This document shows, piece by piece, positions 55,097-64,000 of a stretch of DNA of 64,000 nt. Each line of letters opens with the position of its first letter. The first letter of the stretch is position 1. The stretch lies in the NCBI RefSeq assembly GCF_000520955.1, contig NZ_JACC01000038.1, positions 1 through 64,000 of the forward strand. The letters run 5' to 3'. The stretch is from Aquimarina pacifica (GTDB lineage Bacteria; Bacteroidota; Bacteroidia; Flavobacteriales; Flavobacteriaceae). The position numbers and the translations under genes are program-made. A model generated the notes under the pieces. It was not told where the DNA came from. It was given only the letters and a program-made list of their open reading frames with translations, and made no database searches.

Positions 55097-55122
55097 GATA
55101 TAATTTTTAAATTTCAATACAT

Positions 55123-55165
55123 TAAAAATATATCATCCATCATTCGCATAAAATGACAATAGTCA
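55123..55165 (-). promoter_or_regulatory. CRP/FNR-type box and -7 element, PepSY-like gene
   Basis: On the minus strand: TGACTATTGTCA (55154-55165), 23 bases, then TATTTTTA (55123-55130), 26 bases before the ATG at 55096. Confidence 0.8.
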
Positions 55166-55293
55166 TCTCTTAACCCAAAATTACCTTTTGATTATAGAAG
55201 AAGTGTACTTTAATAAGATATGATAAAACCTAATGATAACTAACTACTTAAGAATGAAAAAAACTACACTAAATCCTTATTACAGCATTCATA

Positions 55294-56388
55294 TTAGTCA
55301 AAGTTAATGCTACAAAGTTTAACGGTTTCTGATTTTCCGCGAAGTATTAATTTTCCAATTTCAGTATACTGAAATGTGGCGTCCTTTGATAATTTAAGAA
55401 TGAGTTCCTCAGAAATTAAAACATTGGTGTTATACTCATTACATTTCGCCTGAATCCTTGCTGCGGTATTCAAAACATCTCCGGTATAAATAATATCTCT
55501 TTTGATAATTCCGATTTCACCTGTGGTAACTTCACCAATATGATAACCTGCCTTAAAATCAGGAACCAAACCATATTTATGCAGATAATCATTTTCCTTG
55601 ACATTAAAATTATCTCTAATTTTCTTAAAACAATGAATACAGTTATTTTTATACAACCCCGTTTTCTCTTTCCATGATATTACTATTTCATCACCCACAT
55701 ATTGATATATCTCCCCTTCAGTCTCTAAAATAGCATCAGTCATATCTTCATAATATTGCTTAATCAATTCAAAATAAATTTCATGACCAATCTTCTCGGC
55801 AATAGTAGTAGAAGATTTCATATCCAAGAACATAAATATTCTTATTTCTTTTATTGGCTTATGATACTTGCCAAATAAGAAGTTATATAAAATTTCGACC
55901 CCCAAATACTCCGAAATTTCTGAAAAAAACAAGGCTATATTTAAAGAGACACCAATATAAATTACGATACTCCAAAAAGAAAAAGAAGTAAAGAATTTCT
56001 TCGAAATATCAATAATTACAGGATCAAAAATAGGTACATCTAGAATTAGTGAATTTGCTAGTACAGAGATGGTCAGCAGAAAAAGAATAATCAACATCAA
56101 ATAATAGCTGCTTTTTAAAACAACTTTAACCCAAAGAGGATTACGCTTAAACAGCTTTTTAAACCAAACCTGTTCAATCCACCCTTGAATTAACCCCATC
56201 AAAAAACTCCCCGAACATACGTAAATCAAAGACACTTTAAAATTATACACATTGCCTGTATTGGGATAATAACTGGAATCTCCTAAAATCCCAAATTCTA
56301 AAAAAGTATATACAAGTGCCGAAATCAACCATATAATTCCGAACGGAATAACTTGCTTTAGGGTGCGTTTAAGTTTTACTTGTACCAT
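55294..56388 (-). CDS. Membrane class III adenylate/guanylate cyclase
   Basis: A 364-residue cyclase with about four N-terminal membrane helices and a cytoplasmic class III domain. Metal-binding aspartates are D189 (FLDMKSST) and D233 (YVGDEI); the substrate and transition-state region is IYTGDVLNTAARIQ. It could make cAMP, but the nearby receiver-CRP regulator has lost its cAMP-contact residues, so it probably serves another target. No box faces it; the box at 56664 points the other way. Confidence 0.9.
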   Translation of the reverse strand: MVQVKLKRTLKQVIPFGIIWLISALVYTFLEFGILGDSSYYPNTGNVYNFKVSLIYVCSGSFLMGLIQGWIEQVWFKKLFKRNPLWVKVVLKSSYYLMLIILFLLTISVLANSLILDVPIFDPVIIDISKKFFTSFSFWSIVIYIGVSLNIALFFSEISEYLGVEILYNFLFGKYHKPIKEIRIFMFLDMKSSTTIAEKIGHEIYFELIKQYYEDMTDAILETEGEIYQYVGDEIVISWKEKTGLYKNNCIHCFKKIRDNFNVKENDYLHKYGLVPDFKAGYHIGEVTTGEIGIIKRDIIYTGDVLNTAARIQAKCNEYNTNVLISEELILKLSKDATFQYTEIGKLILRGKSETVKLCSINFD

Positions 56389-56663
56389 TTAATCATAAAG
56401 ATATAATAGTTTTCTTAAACGAGAGAAATTATACTCCTATGCACAACGTTCTCTTTTATTGATAAATTATAACAATCTCCTATAGTTCTTCTTACCTTTC
56501 TTCATTATTCATTTCTTAAAAAGCTTTTAAAAAAGTTTGAAAACACTCTCTATTTTTAACAAATAGATGTATTCTGTATCTACTATGATTCTAAGTGATT
56601 TTGTTACCTGTTTTTGTTTTTATGTCAGTCCAAAAAAAACAGTTTCTATTTTATTTCTAAAAC
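56389..56663. other. Non-coding divergent region
   Basis: Between the cyclase and the metal-chaperone gene. Apart from the box and -7 element at 56664-56706, nothing was recognised. It should contain the cyclase promoter, and the sequence is T-rich. Confidence 0.45.
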
Positions 56664-56706
56664 TGATTTAAATCATAGTTCCTATACCATTCTTTACATA
56701 CTTTTA
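56664..56706 (+). promoter_or_regulatory. CRP/FNR-type box and -7 element, metal-chaperone gene
   Basis: Perfect palindrome TGATTTAAATCA (56664-56675), 23 bases, then TACTTTTA (56699-56706), 20 bases before the ATG. Confidence 0.85.
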
Positions 56707-56726
56707 AAAATTCAAAAAAAAACGTA

Positions 56727-56996
56727 ATGAAAACATCTGTAACCATACAAAATCTAAAATGTGGTGGGTGCGAAAGTACCATAGCCAAAAAACTACATAC
56801 ACTTAAAGGAATTAAAGATGTCTTCATTAATCAAGAAGATTGCACCATTTCTTTTTCTTACAAAACAGAAGATGGATTCGAAACGGTTCAAAAAGAGCTG
56901 ACCAAACTAGGTTATCCAATTAAGGGAAATGCAAATCCAATAGGTAGTAAATTCAAATCTTATTTGAGTTGTGCAATCGGAAAAATTAATAAATAA
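56727..56996 (+). CDS. Heavy-metal-associated (CopZ-like) protein
   Basis: An 89-residue HMA-domain protein with metal motif CGGCES (CxxC at about residues 12-15) and the typical betaalphabeta pattern ending in LTKLGYPI, plus a basic tail. CopZ-type proteins carry copper to P-type ATPases; this could serve CcoI, whose gene shares the same promoter type. It lies 21 bases before the next small gene. Confidence 0.85.
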   Translation: MKTSVTIQNLKCGGCESTIAKKLHTLKGIKDVFINQEDCTISFSYKTEDGFETVQKELTKLGYPIKGNANPIGSKFKSYLSCAIGKINK

Positions 56997-57017
56997 TATC
57001 TAAACGAACATTATGTT

Positions 57018-57200
57018 ATGAAAGAAAAAGTACAAAAGGGAGCTTCTTCAAACCCTATCTATGGTTTAGGTATTATTGGAGCTATTATATATTATACCAG
57101 TCATGCAACTAGCTTTTGGATTGGGGTCCTCGGAATAGTAAAAGCATTTTTTTGGCCAGCATTTCTGATATATGAGGTTTTGAAATTTCTAAAAATGTAA
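57018..57200 (+). CDS. Small two-helix membrane protein
   Basis: A 60-residue protein with two predicted membrane helices (YGLGIIGAIIYYTSHA and WIGVLGIVKAFFWPAFLIY). Such short proteins are common in Flavobacteriia but have no known function. It is probably cotranscribed with the metal-chaperone gene. Confidence 0.65.
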   Translation: MKEKVQKGASSNPIYGLGIIGAIIYYTSHATSFWIGVLGIVKAFFWPAFLIYEVLKFLKM

Positions 57201-57234
57201 ATCCATTATGATTAAATCGGTATTAGATATTTTC

Positions 57235-57276
57235 AAAAAAAAAGGAACTATCATTTTCTATGATAATTCCCTTTTT
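57235..57276. terminator. Terminator near tRNA-Val
   Basis: Imperfect stem of about 15 bp, AAAAGGAACTATCAT with ATGATAATTCCCTTTT, with A and T tracts on both sides, so it may end both the plus-strand small gene and the tRNA transcript. Confidence 0.7.
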
Positions 57277-57277
57277 G

Positions 57278-57352
57278 TGGGCGCTAAGGGATTCGAACCC
57301 CTGACCCCTTGGGTGTAAACCAAGTGCTCTGAACCAACTGAGCTAAGCGCCC
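57278..57352 (-). tRNA. tRNA-Val (anticodon TAC)
   Basis: A complete 75-base tRNA without encoded CCA. Acceptor stem GGGCGCT/AGCGCCC, D arm GCTC/GAGC, anticodon stem CTTGG/CCAAG with loop TTTACAC, and T-loop GTTCGAATC. Anticodon TAC reads valine codons GTA and related. Located between folC and a two-gene operon. Confidence 0.97.
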
Positions 57353-57443
57353 TTTTTCTTTTTTAAAGAAGCAACCTTGTTCCTGATTGCGGATGCAAAT
57401 ATACAACTGTTTTGCAGTCTGCCAAAAGAATTTTGCAGAATTT

Positions 57444-58661
57444 TCAAATTATTTCTGCTACTACAAAAGTACTCCCTCCTACATAAACAACATCCTTTTC
57501 TGTAGCTGCCTGTAGTGAAGCCACATAGGCATCCTTAACTGAATTATAACGCTCTCCTTTCAAACCAAAATTTATCGCCTTCTCTTTTAAAACTTTTTCA
57601 TCAAGTCCTCTTTGAAGGTTTGGTTTCGCAAAATAATAACGTGCATTCTTAGGAAATAAGGGTAAAATCGTAGTTAAGTCTTTATCACCAACTACACCCA
57701 ATACGATATGAAGGTGATCATACTGCTCTTCCAAAAGTTGATTTAATACATATTGCAATCCATCATTATTATGAGCCGTATCACAAATTACTTTTGGGTT
57801 TTCTTGTAGTACTTGCCATCTTCCTAACAAACCTGTATTTTGAACCACTTTACTAAGTCCATCTGATATCATTTGTTTGTCAATAGACCAACCTTTATCG
57901 CATAACAATTTAATTGTTTGAATAGCTGTTTTTATGTTTTCTTGCTGATAATTGCCCTTTAAGTCAGAAGCAAATACTTCTTCTGTATACTCCTCAGCGA
58001 AGTAAATTTTGCTATTATTTAATCTCGCCGTTTCTATAAAAACTTTTTTGGTTTCTGATGTTGTCCTTCCGATTACAACGGGTACCTGTTCTTTTATAAT
58101 ACCCGCTTTTTCTGATGCTATTGCCTCTAAAGTTGTTCCCAAAAATGCTGTATGGTCCAATCCTATATTAGTAATAACAGAAACTTCAGGAGTAATAATA
58201 TTAGTAGAATCCAACCTACCACCTAAACCAACTTCTATAACTGCAATATCTACTTGCGATTCTGCAAAATATTGGAAGGCCATGCCTACCGTCATCTCAA
58301 AAAATGAAAGCTGATTTGATTCAATATACGCTCTATGCTTATCAATAAAATCAATTACATATTCTTGAGATATTGTCGTTCCATTAATACGAATACGCTC
58401 TCTAAAATCCTTAAGATGTGGAGAAGTATATAATCCTACTTTATACCCAGCCTCTTGCAATATTGAGGCCAGCATATGGCTCGTAGATCCTTTCCCATTT
58501 GTACCTGCAACATGAATACTTTTAAACCTAAGCTCGGGATTACCCATATAAGAAACTAACCGAAGGGTATTACCTAAATCTATTTTGTATGCACTAGCTC
58601 CCTGACGCTGATACATTGGTAGTTGGGCAAACATCCAATCTAGAGTCTCCCTATAATTCAT
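57444..58661 (-). CDS. folC: Folylpolyglutamate/dihydrofolate synthase
   Basis: Bifunctional Mur-ligase-family enzyme that makes dihydrofolate and adds glutamates to folates, 405 residues. ATP loop HVAGTNGKGSTSHML, Mur-type metal region NIGLDHTAFLG and the folate-family segment FFEMTVGMAF. It is downstream of the tonB-exbD-exbB genes by 12 bases and probably on the same transcript. Confidence 0.95.
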   Translation of the reverse strand: MNYRETLDWMFAQLPMYQRQGASAYKIDLGNTLRLVSYMGNPELRFKSIHVAGTNGKGSTSHMLASILQEAGYKVGLYTSPHLKDFRERIRINGTTISQEYVIDFIDKHRAYIESNQLSFFEMTVGMAFQYFAESQVDIAVIEVGLGGRLDSTNIITPEVSVITNIGLDHTAFLGTTLEAIASEKAGIIKEQVPVVIGRTTSETKKVFIETARLNNSKIYFAEEYTEEVFASDLKGNYQQENIKTAIQTIKLLCDKGWSIDKQMISDGLSKVVQNTGLLGRWQVLQENPKVICDTAHNNDGLQYVLNQLLEEQYDHLHIVLGVVGDKDLTTILPLFPKNARYYFAKPNLQRGLDEKVLKEKAINFGLKGERYNSVKDAYVASLQAATEKDVVYVGGSTFVVAEII

Positions 58662-58673
58662 AGTATGTTTATA

Positions 58674-59522
58674 TTATTCTGAAAGTTTAAACTGATAAAC
58701 AATCGTACCAACCTGTTTTACAGGTGCATTGCTATCACTATTAAATTTTGTCGCCAAAGCAGCTCTTTTGGCTGGACCAATAAGACAAGAAGCACTATTA
58801 GTAGTTCCTTTGACTCCTGGAGTAGCTCGAATTACTTTACCACTCTGATTCACTTCTATTTTTACAACAACAATTCCTGATTCATTACAGTCCTGTATAA
58901 ACTTCTTCTTAGTTAATGCTTTTCTCCCTCCTAATCTGTAGTTACCATCTCCATCAAGCCCTTTTCCTGTTCCATAATAAGATTTCGCATTGGGATCGCC
59001 ATCACGACTACCTTTATCACCTGCGACATTATCATCTCCTTCACCACCTTTTGTTTTACCATCATTTTTTGGACCTTTAGAAAAGCTATTTAAAATATCT
59101 AATGTAGACTTATCCGGCTTTGGATCAGGTTTCTTTTGTTCTACCTTTTTTTCAGGAGTCTTGCTTTTATTTTCTGTAGGCTTGTTTGAGTTTTTTTTTA
59201 GATCTTTTTTAGGCTTTTTTTCAATTACGGGTGCGTCCTCTGTATCCTGTGTAATTACTTCATCTGTAATTTCTGGGGATTCTGCTTCTGGTTCTGGCGT
59301 TGATTCGGTTACCACCTGTTCTGGAGCTGACTTGATAGGCTCATTAGGTTGTATATTACCTGACCCTGTTATTGTGGTCCCGAAATTAATAGCTATTCCT
59401 CCTTCTTCCTCAGGAACTACATATTTTAAACTCAAATAAAACAATAAGAAAATGAGTCCTACATGAACCAAAATGGTAAGGATAAAAGACTTCCTCTTAT
59501 GTTTTGTATCTAGTTTTAACAT
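58674..59522 (-). CDS. TonB-like energy-transducing protein
   Basis: A 282-residue protein with one N-terminal helix (ILTILVHVGLIFLLFYLSLK), a long Pro/Glu/Lys-rich and Gly/Asp-rich middle region crossing the periplasm, and a C-terminal TonB-type domain (IVVVKIEVNQSGKVIRA). It should pass proton-motive energy from ExbB-ExbD to outer-membrane transporters. It lies 20 bases after exbD. Confidence 0.85.
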   Translation of the reverse strand: MLKLDTKHKRKSFILTILVHVGLIFLLFYLSLKYVVPEEEGGIAINFGTTITGSGNIQPNEPIKSAPEQVVTESTPEPEAESPEITDEVITQDTEDAPVIEKKPKKDLKKNSNKPTENKSKTPEKKVEQKKPDPKPDKSTLDILNSFSKGPKNDGKTKGGEGDDNVAGDKGSRDGDPNAKSYYGTGKGLDGDGNYRLGGRKALTKKKFIQDCNESGIVVVKIEVNQSGKVIRATPGVKGTTNSASCLIGPAKRAALATKFNSDSNAPVKQVGTIVYQFKLSE

Positions 59523-59542
59523 ATGTATTCTTTATAGTACAA

Positions 59543-59935
59543 TTAGTCAGGTCGTACAGCCAATATTACTTTAAATTTATTCCTATTAGCAATTTCCATT
59601 ACTCCTACGGCTTTTTCTATAGGAACTCCTTCTTCTGCTCTTAAGATAATAGTTGGTTCATTAGTCCCGTTTAATCTAGAAACCAATGTGGATTCTAAAC
59701 TACTTTGACTTATTCGTTCATTATCTATATAGTATTGCAATTTATTAGTAATACTAACAGATAAATTCTGCACATTTGAACTCTTTCCCTTAGCCTTTGG
59801 CAATACTAGATCCAAAGCCTCAGGAGTTATCGCCGGAGAAGTTAGTAAGAAAAAGACCAATAATAAAAATACTATATCGGTCATTGAAGACATACTAAAC
59901 TCTGGACTCACTTTATTTCTTCCTCTTAAATTCAT
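59543..59935 (-). CDS. exbD: ExbD/TolR-type biopolymer transport protein
   Basis: Single-helix membrane protein of 130 residues, part of the ExbB-ExbD proton channel. The start of the helix carries the functional aspartate in MSSMTDIVFLLLVFFLL, then a periplasmic domain. It lies 1 base after exbB and before the tonB-like gene. Confidence 0.94.
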   Translation of the reverse strand: MNLRGRNKVSPEFSMSSMTDIVFLLLVFFLLTSPAITPEALDLVLPKAKGKSSNVQNLSVSITNKLQYYIDNERISQSSLESTLVSRLNGTNEPTIILRAEEGVPIEKAVGVMEIANRNKFKVILAVRPD

Positions 59936-59936
59936 A

Positions 59937-60626
59937 TCAAGCAGGTTCGTTTAATAAATCTAAAAAGTCTACAGCATTTGCCTCCATACTATGAATCACT
60001 TTATCTGTTCTTACAACCAGGTGGTTATACCCAATATAGGCGACAATACCCACTACTAATCCTCCTACTGTCGTTGTCATCGCCGTATAAATTCCTTCAG
60101 CCAACACTCCCATATCTGCTGTCCCCGAACTAGACGCCAAATTGTGAAAAGCTAATATCATTCCAATAACCGTTCCTAAAAAACCAATCATTGGTGCAGC
60201 ACCCGCAACAGTAGCAAGAATACTTACGTTTTTCTCTAATTTATACACTTCAAGTCTTCCCGCATTTTCTATTGCTTTATTGATATCTTCTAGAGAATGC
60301 CCGATCCTAGATATTCCTTTCTCGGTTAATCTTGCTACTGGGTTATTAGTCTGAGCACATAAGATCTTGGCGGCTTCTATTTTACCATTTACAACACTAT
60401 CTCTAATTTTACTCATAAAACTTTCGTCATATTTTGACGCAGCCTTAATGGCAAACAGTCTTTCAAAATAAATATAGATTGCAACAAAAAGTAGTACAAA
60501 AAGGATAGATATAATTACCACAGCACCAGTCCCTCCGCTAAAAAGCAGATCCATAATTGATAAGGTGTTTTCTTCTTGTTCTGGAATGTCTTGTATCAAA
60601 GCATTAAAAAAAAATAAATATGTCAT
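59937..60626 (-). CDS. exbB: ExbB/MotA/TolQ-type proton channel protein
   Basis: Three-helix membrane protein of 229 residues with the typical conserved region GLVVGIVAYIGYNHLV and APMIGFLGTVIGMI. It pairs with ExbD downstream to energise the TonB-like protein. A short hairpin sits before it (60657-60677). Confidence 0.94.
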   Translation of the reverse strand: MTYLFFFNALIQDIPEQEENTLSIMDLLFSGGTGAVVIISILFVLLFVAIYIYFERLFAIKAASKYDESFMSKIRDSVVNGKIEAAKILCAQTNNPVARLTEKGISRIGHSLEDINKAIENAGRLEVYKLEKNVSILATVAGAAPMIGFLGTVIGMILAFHNLASSSGTADMGVLAEGIYTAMTTTVGGLVVGIVAYIGYNHLVVRTDKVIHSMEANAVDFLDLLNEPA

Positions 60627-60656
60627 CTTGATTTTGCTATTTTAGTATTAGTATTC

Positions 60657-60677
60657 TAACGCTATTTCTTGGCGTTA
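60657..60677. other. Short hairpin between nhaB and exbB
   Basis: TAACGC and GCGTTA enclose 9 bases. There is no clear T run on the minus strand, so it may be a weak terminator or processing site between the antiporter and exbB genes. Confidence 0.35.
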
Positions 60678-60721
60678 AGTATGTCTTGTAGATTATTACT
60701 AGTATATAGATGGTTTTGTTA

Positions 60722-62194
60722 CTATAAGATATATATTATTCCTAATAATCCAATACCTCCGAGCACAATTGTATAAGGTAATGCCATTTTTACCATTTTA
60801 AGATATGACAATCCAATAAGTGGCGCTAATGAAGAGGTTAGTAAAAACAAGAAAGCTGCCTGCCCATTAGGTGTTGCTACACTTGGTAAATTTGTACCCG
60901 TATTAATAGCAACTGCAAGTTTTTCGAATTGCTCTCTTGATATTGCTCCATTATCAAAGGCTTGTTTAACTTCTCCTATATATACAGTGGCCACAAACAC
61001 GTTATCACTAATCATAGATAAAACGCCATTAGCAATATAGAACATCGAGGGTTGTTTATCTACATCTAAAGATAACGCCCAATCTATAATGGGAGTAAAT
61101 AAATGTTGATCATGGATCATAGCTACAATCACGAAAAACACAACAATTAGTCCTGTAAAAGGCAATGCCTCTTCGAATGCTTTACCTAAATGGTGTTCTT
61201 CTGTAATTCCCATAAATGCAGTTTGAATGATTATTAATGCCAAACCAATAAATCCAACTGGGGCCAAGTGTAATGCCAAACCAGCTATCAAAAGTAGAGC
61301 TGACACCCCTTGCACAATCAAACCATATTTAGCCTTTTCTGATCGATTTCTATCCTCTTCCTCAGTATAATTTTCGATAATCCTTCTGGCAACCTCTGGT
61401 AATTTTGCACCAAAACCAAAACTTCTGGTTACTTCTAAAATAATCGCGGTCAATAACCCTGCACCAAAAACAGGAAGAGATATCGGAGCCATTTTTAAGA
61501 AAAACTCTATAAAATCCCATCCCATACGTTCCCCTATCAGTAAATTTTGAGGTTCTCCTACTAATGTACAAACACCACCAAGAGCAGTACCTACTACACC
61601 ATGCATTACCAAACTACGCAAAAAACTTCTAAATTGTTCTAATGTCTCACCGCTTAACTCTTTTCTATCTGCTACGCCATCATGATCAAAATCCGATTCT
61701 GGCATTGAGTGGATTTTATGGTATACACCATAAAACCCTACCGCAACACTAATCAAAACAGCAGTTACTGTAAGAGCATCCAAAAATGCCGAAAGTACAG
61801 CGGACAAAAACACAAATAGAAGCGATAAGACGACCTTAGATTTTATCTTAGTAAATACCTTACTAAAAATATACATTAACAATGGCTTCATGAAATAAAT
61901 CCCTGCTACCATAAAAACCAAAAGCAAAACCACTTCTAAATTTTGTTCTACTTCATGATATGCACTTTTTGGAGAAGTAAGTTGTAGTGCTAAAATTTCT
62001 ATTGCCAATAACCCTCCTGACTGCAATGGGTAGCATTTTAAAGCCATAGCCAATGTGAAGATAAACTCACCTATAAAAATCCATGAAGTTATTGTTGGAC
62101 TCAAAAAGAAATACGAAAATATATTAAAAATTAAAAATCCAATCATTGTGGTTTTAAACCATTTAGGACTATTTCCCAAAAAATACTTAAACAT
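60722..62194 (-). CDS. nhaB: NhaB-type sodium/proton antiporter
   Basis: Polytopic membrane antiporter of 490 residues. It matches the NhaB family by length and by the segments [39 protein letters not shown] and [19 protein letters not shown]. It expels sodium in exchange for protons, fitting a marine organism. It lies 38 bases after the glutamate dehydrogenase gene. Confidence 0.92.
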   Translation of the reverse strand: MFKYFLGNSPKWFKTTMIGFLIFNIFSYFFLSPTITSWIFIGEFIFTLAMALKCYPLQSGGLLAIEILALQLTSPKSAYHEVEQNLEVVLLLVFMVAGIYFMKPLLMYIFSKVFTKIKSKVVLSLLFVFLSAVLSAFLDALTVTAVLISVAVGFYGVYHKIHSMPESDFDHDGVADRKELSGETLEQFRSFLRSLVMHGVVGTALGGVCTLVGEPQNLLIGERMGWDFIEFFLKMAPISLPVFGAGLLTAIILEVTRSFGFGAKLPEVARRIIENYTEEEDRNRSEKAKYGLIVQGVSALLLIAGLALHLAPVGFIGLALIIIQTAFMGITEEHHLGKAFEEALPFTGLIVVFFVIVAMIHDQHLFTPIIDWALSLDVDKQPSMFYIANGVLSMISDNVFVATVYIGEVKQAFDNGAISREQFEKLAVAINTGTNLPSVATPNGQAAFLFLLTSSLAPLIGLSYLKMVKMALPYTIVLGGIGLLGIIYIL

Positions 62195-62232
62195 AATTTT
62201 ACTCAGTTAATGTGGTTATTAATGCGATTATA

Positions 62233-63459
62233 TTATACTAGTTGCTTGAGAGCTAACTCAAATGCGGTCTTACTAATATCTGTGTTTACTTGTTTACAAT
62301 TATAAATATCTTGAATTCCTTTTTTAATTGTCTCTGATGTATCTTTAAAAATAGCTTCATCGGTCATTTGCACTTTGCGTTCCATAAAATAAGCAAAAAC
62401 TCTTGCCATACCACAATTAGATATAAAATCAGGAATAAGACTTACCCTTTCATCTGTATACTCCATAATAGGGCCAAAAAAAATTTCTTTATCAGCAAAA
62501 GGAACATTAGCGCCACAAGAAATAACTTCGAGACCAGAATCTATCATTTTAGTAATTTGATCCTTTGTAATTAGTCTGGAAGCAGCACAAGGTGCAAAAA
62601 CCTCGGTCTTTAAGGACCAAATCTTTTTATTTAATTCTTCAAATGGGATCAAATTTTGACTATATAACTTATTTCCTTTTTTATTTAAATACAACTCTTT
62701 TATTTCTTCAAAAGAAAAGCCATCTTCATTAATAAGCCCACCTGCATGGTCTATAATTCCAACAATCTTTACCCCCATTTCGGATAGATAATAGGCCGCC
62801 GCAGACCCGACATTGCCAAAACCTTGCACAACTGCTCTTTTTCCGACAACATCACCTCCATAAATATTATAATAGTGCCGTATTGCTTCTGCAACTCCAT
62901 ATCCTGTAATCATATCAGCTACGGTATATTTTCTCGAAACATCTGGCGAAAACATTGTGTTTTCTAATACCTTAATTACCCCCTGTCTTAATTGTCCAAT
63001 TCTATTTATCTTATCTGCATCCGTAGGTTGAAAATGCCCATTAAAAACACCTTCCTGAGGATGCCAGACGCCACATTCTTCAGTAATGGGTATTACCTCA
63101 TGAATTTCATCTACATTAAGATCACCTCCTGTTCCATAGTAACTTTTCAATAATGGTGATACTGCTTTATACCAGCGCTTAAGTACTCCTTTTTTTCGAG
63201 GGTCCTCTGGGTCAAAATTAATTCCTGACTTTGCTCCTCCAATTGCAGGTCCCGATACAGTAAACTTAACTTCCATCGTTTTGGCCAAAGAAAGGACCTC
63301 ATTCATATCTAAACCTTTACGCATTCTGGTTCCTCCTCCTGCTGCACCACCTCTTAAAGAATTTATAACGGTCCATCCTTCTGCTTCAGTTTCTGAATCT
63401 TTCCAGTTAAAAACTATTTCTGGTTCTTTATTTTCGTAAATTTTTAATAACTCTTTCAT
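62233..63459 (-). CDS. Glu/Leu/Phe/Val dehydrogenase family protein
   Basis: NAD(P)-dependent amino-acid dehydrogenase, 408 residues. The N-terminal domain has the catalytic lysine region GGAKSGINFDP; the Rossmann domain holds VVQGFGNVGSAAAYYLSE. Glutamate dehydrogenase is most likely, but the substrate may be a branched-chain amino acid. Own promoter in the long gap upstream. Confidence 0.9.
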   Translation of the reverse strand: MKELLKIYENKEPEIVFNWKDSETEAEGWTVINSLRGGAAGGGTRMRKGLDMNEVLSLAKTMEVKFTVSGPAIGGAKSGINFDPEDPRKKGVLKRWYKAVSPLLKSYYGTGGDLNVDEIHEVIPITEECGVWHPQEGVFNGHFQPTDADKINRIGQLRQGVIKVLENTMFSPDVSRKYTVADMITGYGVAEAIRHYYNIYGGDVVGKRAVVQGFGNVGSAAAYYLSEMGVKIVGIIDHAGGLINEDGFSFEEIKELYLNKKGNKLYSQNLIPFEELNKKIWSLKTEVFAPCAASRLITKDQITKMIDSGLEVISCGANVPFADKEIFFGPIMEYTDERVSLIPDFISNCGMARVFAYFMERKVQMTDEAIFKDTSETIKKGIQDIYNCKQVNTDISKTAFELALKQLV

Positions 63460-63909
63460 CTCAAAATTTCAATTCATTATATAAATAAATGATGTATGTT
63501 TTTGAAACATACATTTATCGCATACCAGCACTTTTAAATTAAAATAATCCTCCATAACAGAGGTTAGAGTTGAGTCATATTAATGAGATATTAAAATATT
63601 TTGAAATATAGTTAAATGCAACTTCACAAATATAAAAAACTAAATATGGCAAAGGCTCAAATAAAATTAAAATTATGTGAACAAAAATAAGTGTGTTGTA
63701 CTATATAAAATCAAGCCAATATAAACTCATGATAAAAAAAGATAAATACATTGACAAAAGTAACTTTTGCAAAAAAGCAAAAAATCAGTAGATCTACTAT
63801 ATTATCACTTATATTTATAGTATTAATAAAAATCAACAGCAAATATCAACTTATTTTTAGCAAAAAGCGTAAATTGCATATTATGCACGCACAGTAAATT
63901 ATAAAATAT
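63460..63909. other. Non-coding gap between divergent genes
   Basis: About 450 AT-rich bases between the dehydrogenase and acyl-CoA dehydrogenase genes. No gene, RNA or strong hairpin was recognised. It should contain both promoters. Confidence 0.5.
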
Positions 63910-64000
63910 ATGGACTTTAAACTATCCGAAGAACAGCTTATGATACGCGACGCAGCTCGTGATTTTGCCAAAACAGAATTATTACCCGGTGTTATAGAAC
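63910..64000 (+). CDS. Acyl-CoA dehydrogenase, N-terminal fragment
   Basis: The first 30 residues begin MDFKLSEEQLMIRDAARDFA, the standard opening of acyl-CoA dehydrogenases that carry out the first step of fatty-acid beta-oxidation. The gene continues past the window edge. Confidence 0.88.
   Translation, partial: MDFKLSEEQLMIRDAARDFAKTELLPGVIE

Noticed and set aside
55294-56388. cAMP from the cyclase as signal for the receiver-CRP regulator
   Set aside because: The regulator has Phe and Glu at the CRP positions E72 and R82 that hold cAMP, so it is unlikely to bind it. The two genes may be neighbours only.
58990-59439. A 149-codon plus-strand frame opposite the tonB-like gene
   Set aside because: It mirrors the low-complexity Pro/Lys/Gly-rich region of the real gene and has no recognisable domain of its own.
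1-64000. CRISPR arrays, prophage, insertion sequences, rRNA
   Set aside because: No regularly spaced repeats, transposase or phage genes, or rRNA sequence were seen in the window.

Overview
The window looks like chromosomal DNA of a marine-type member of the Flavobacteriaceae (Bacteroidota), possibly close to Aquimarina. The evidence is AT-rich DNA, promoters of the Bacteroidota TAnnTTTG type, a gliding/type IX secretion pair (porV, gldJ), a fused cbb3 oxidase subunit CcoN-CcoO, and genes without clear Shine-Dalgarno sites. No phage, insertion sequence, CRISPR array or rRNA was seen. There is one tRNA (Val, anticodon TAC).

Layout. 0-12 kb: a LuxR-type response regulator, a lipoprotein, a PafA-like phosphatase, an MlaE/MlaF-like lipid ABC transporter, a sprT-manC-DUF389 operon, a DUF4349 lipoprotein diverging from a gene with an apparent ATT start, and an SDR enzyme. 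12-21.5 kb: an M28 peptidase, pyruvate dehydrogenase E2 and E1-alpha, cytidine deaminase, porV, gldJ and murF. 21.7-24.9 kb: an orphan split class I lanthipeptide dehydratase. 25-57 kb: a large low-oxygen/stress island. It holds eight double-domain universal stress proteins (USPs), cardiolipin synthase, Hsp20, D-lactate dehydrogenase, the complete cbb3 oxidase operon with its copper ATPase CcoI, hemN, a FixL-like kinase, a receiver-CRP fusion regulator, a TerB-like protein, thioredoxin, a PepSY-like protein, an adenylate cyclase, a metal chaperone and several unknown small genes. 57-64 kb: tRNA-Val, folC, TonB/ExbD/ExbB, NhaB-type antiporter, glutamate dehydrogenase and the start of an acyl-CoA dehydrogenase.

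Main discovery. Fourteen promoters in the 25-57 kb island share one architecture: TGA-N6-TCA, then exactly 23 bases, then a TAnnTTTR -7 element. This places a CRP/FNR-type site at about -41.5. It is found before seven of the transcription units that carry USPs, or all but those cotranscribed behind them, and before hsp20, ccoS (cbb3 operon), ccoI and several unknown genes. In the middle lies a two-gene system: a PAS histidine kinase that keeps the FixL heme-ligand histidine and distal arginine spacing, and a single protein joining a receiver domain to a CRP/FNR DNA-binding domain whose cAMP-contact residues are lost. I infer a condensed FixL-FixJ-FixK oxygen cascade controlling respiration plus a dormancy-like USP/Hsp20 set. 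In content it resembles the mycobacterial DosR regulon, although the regulator is of a different family.
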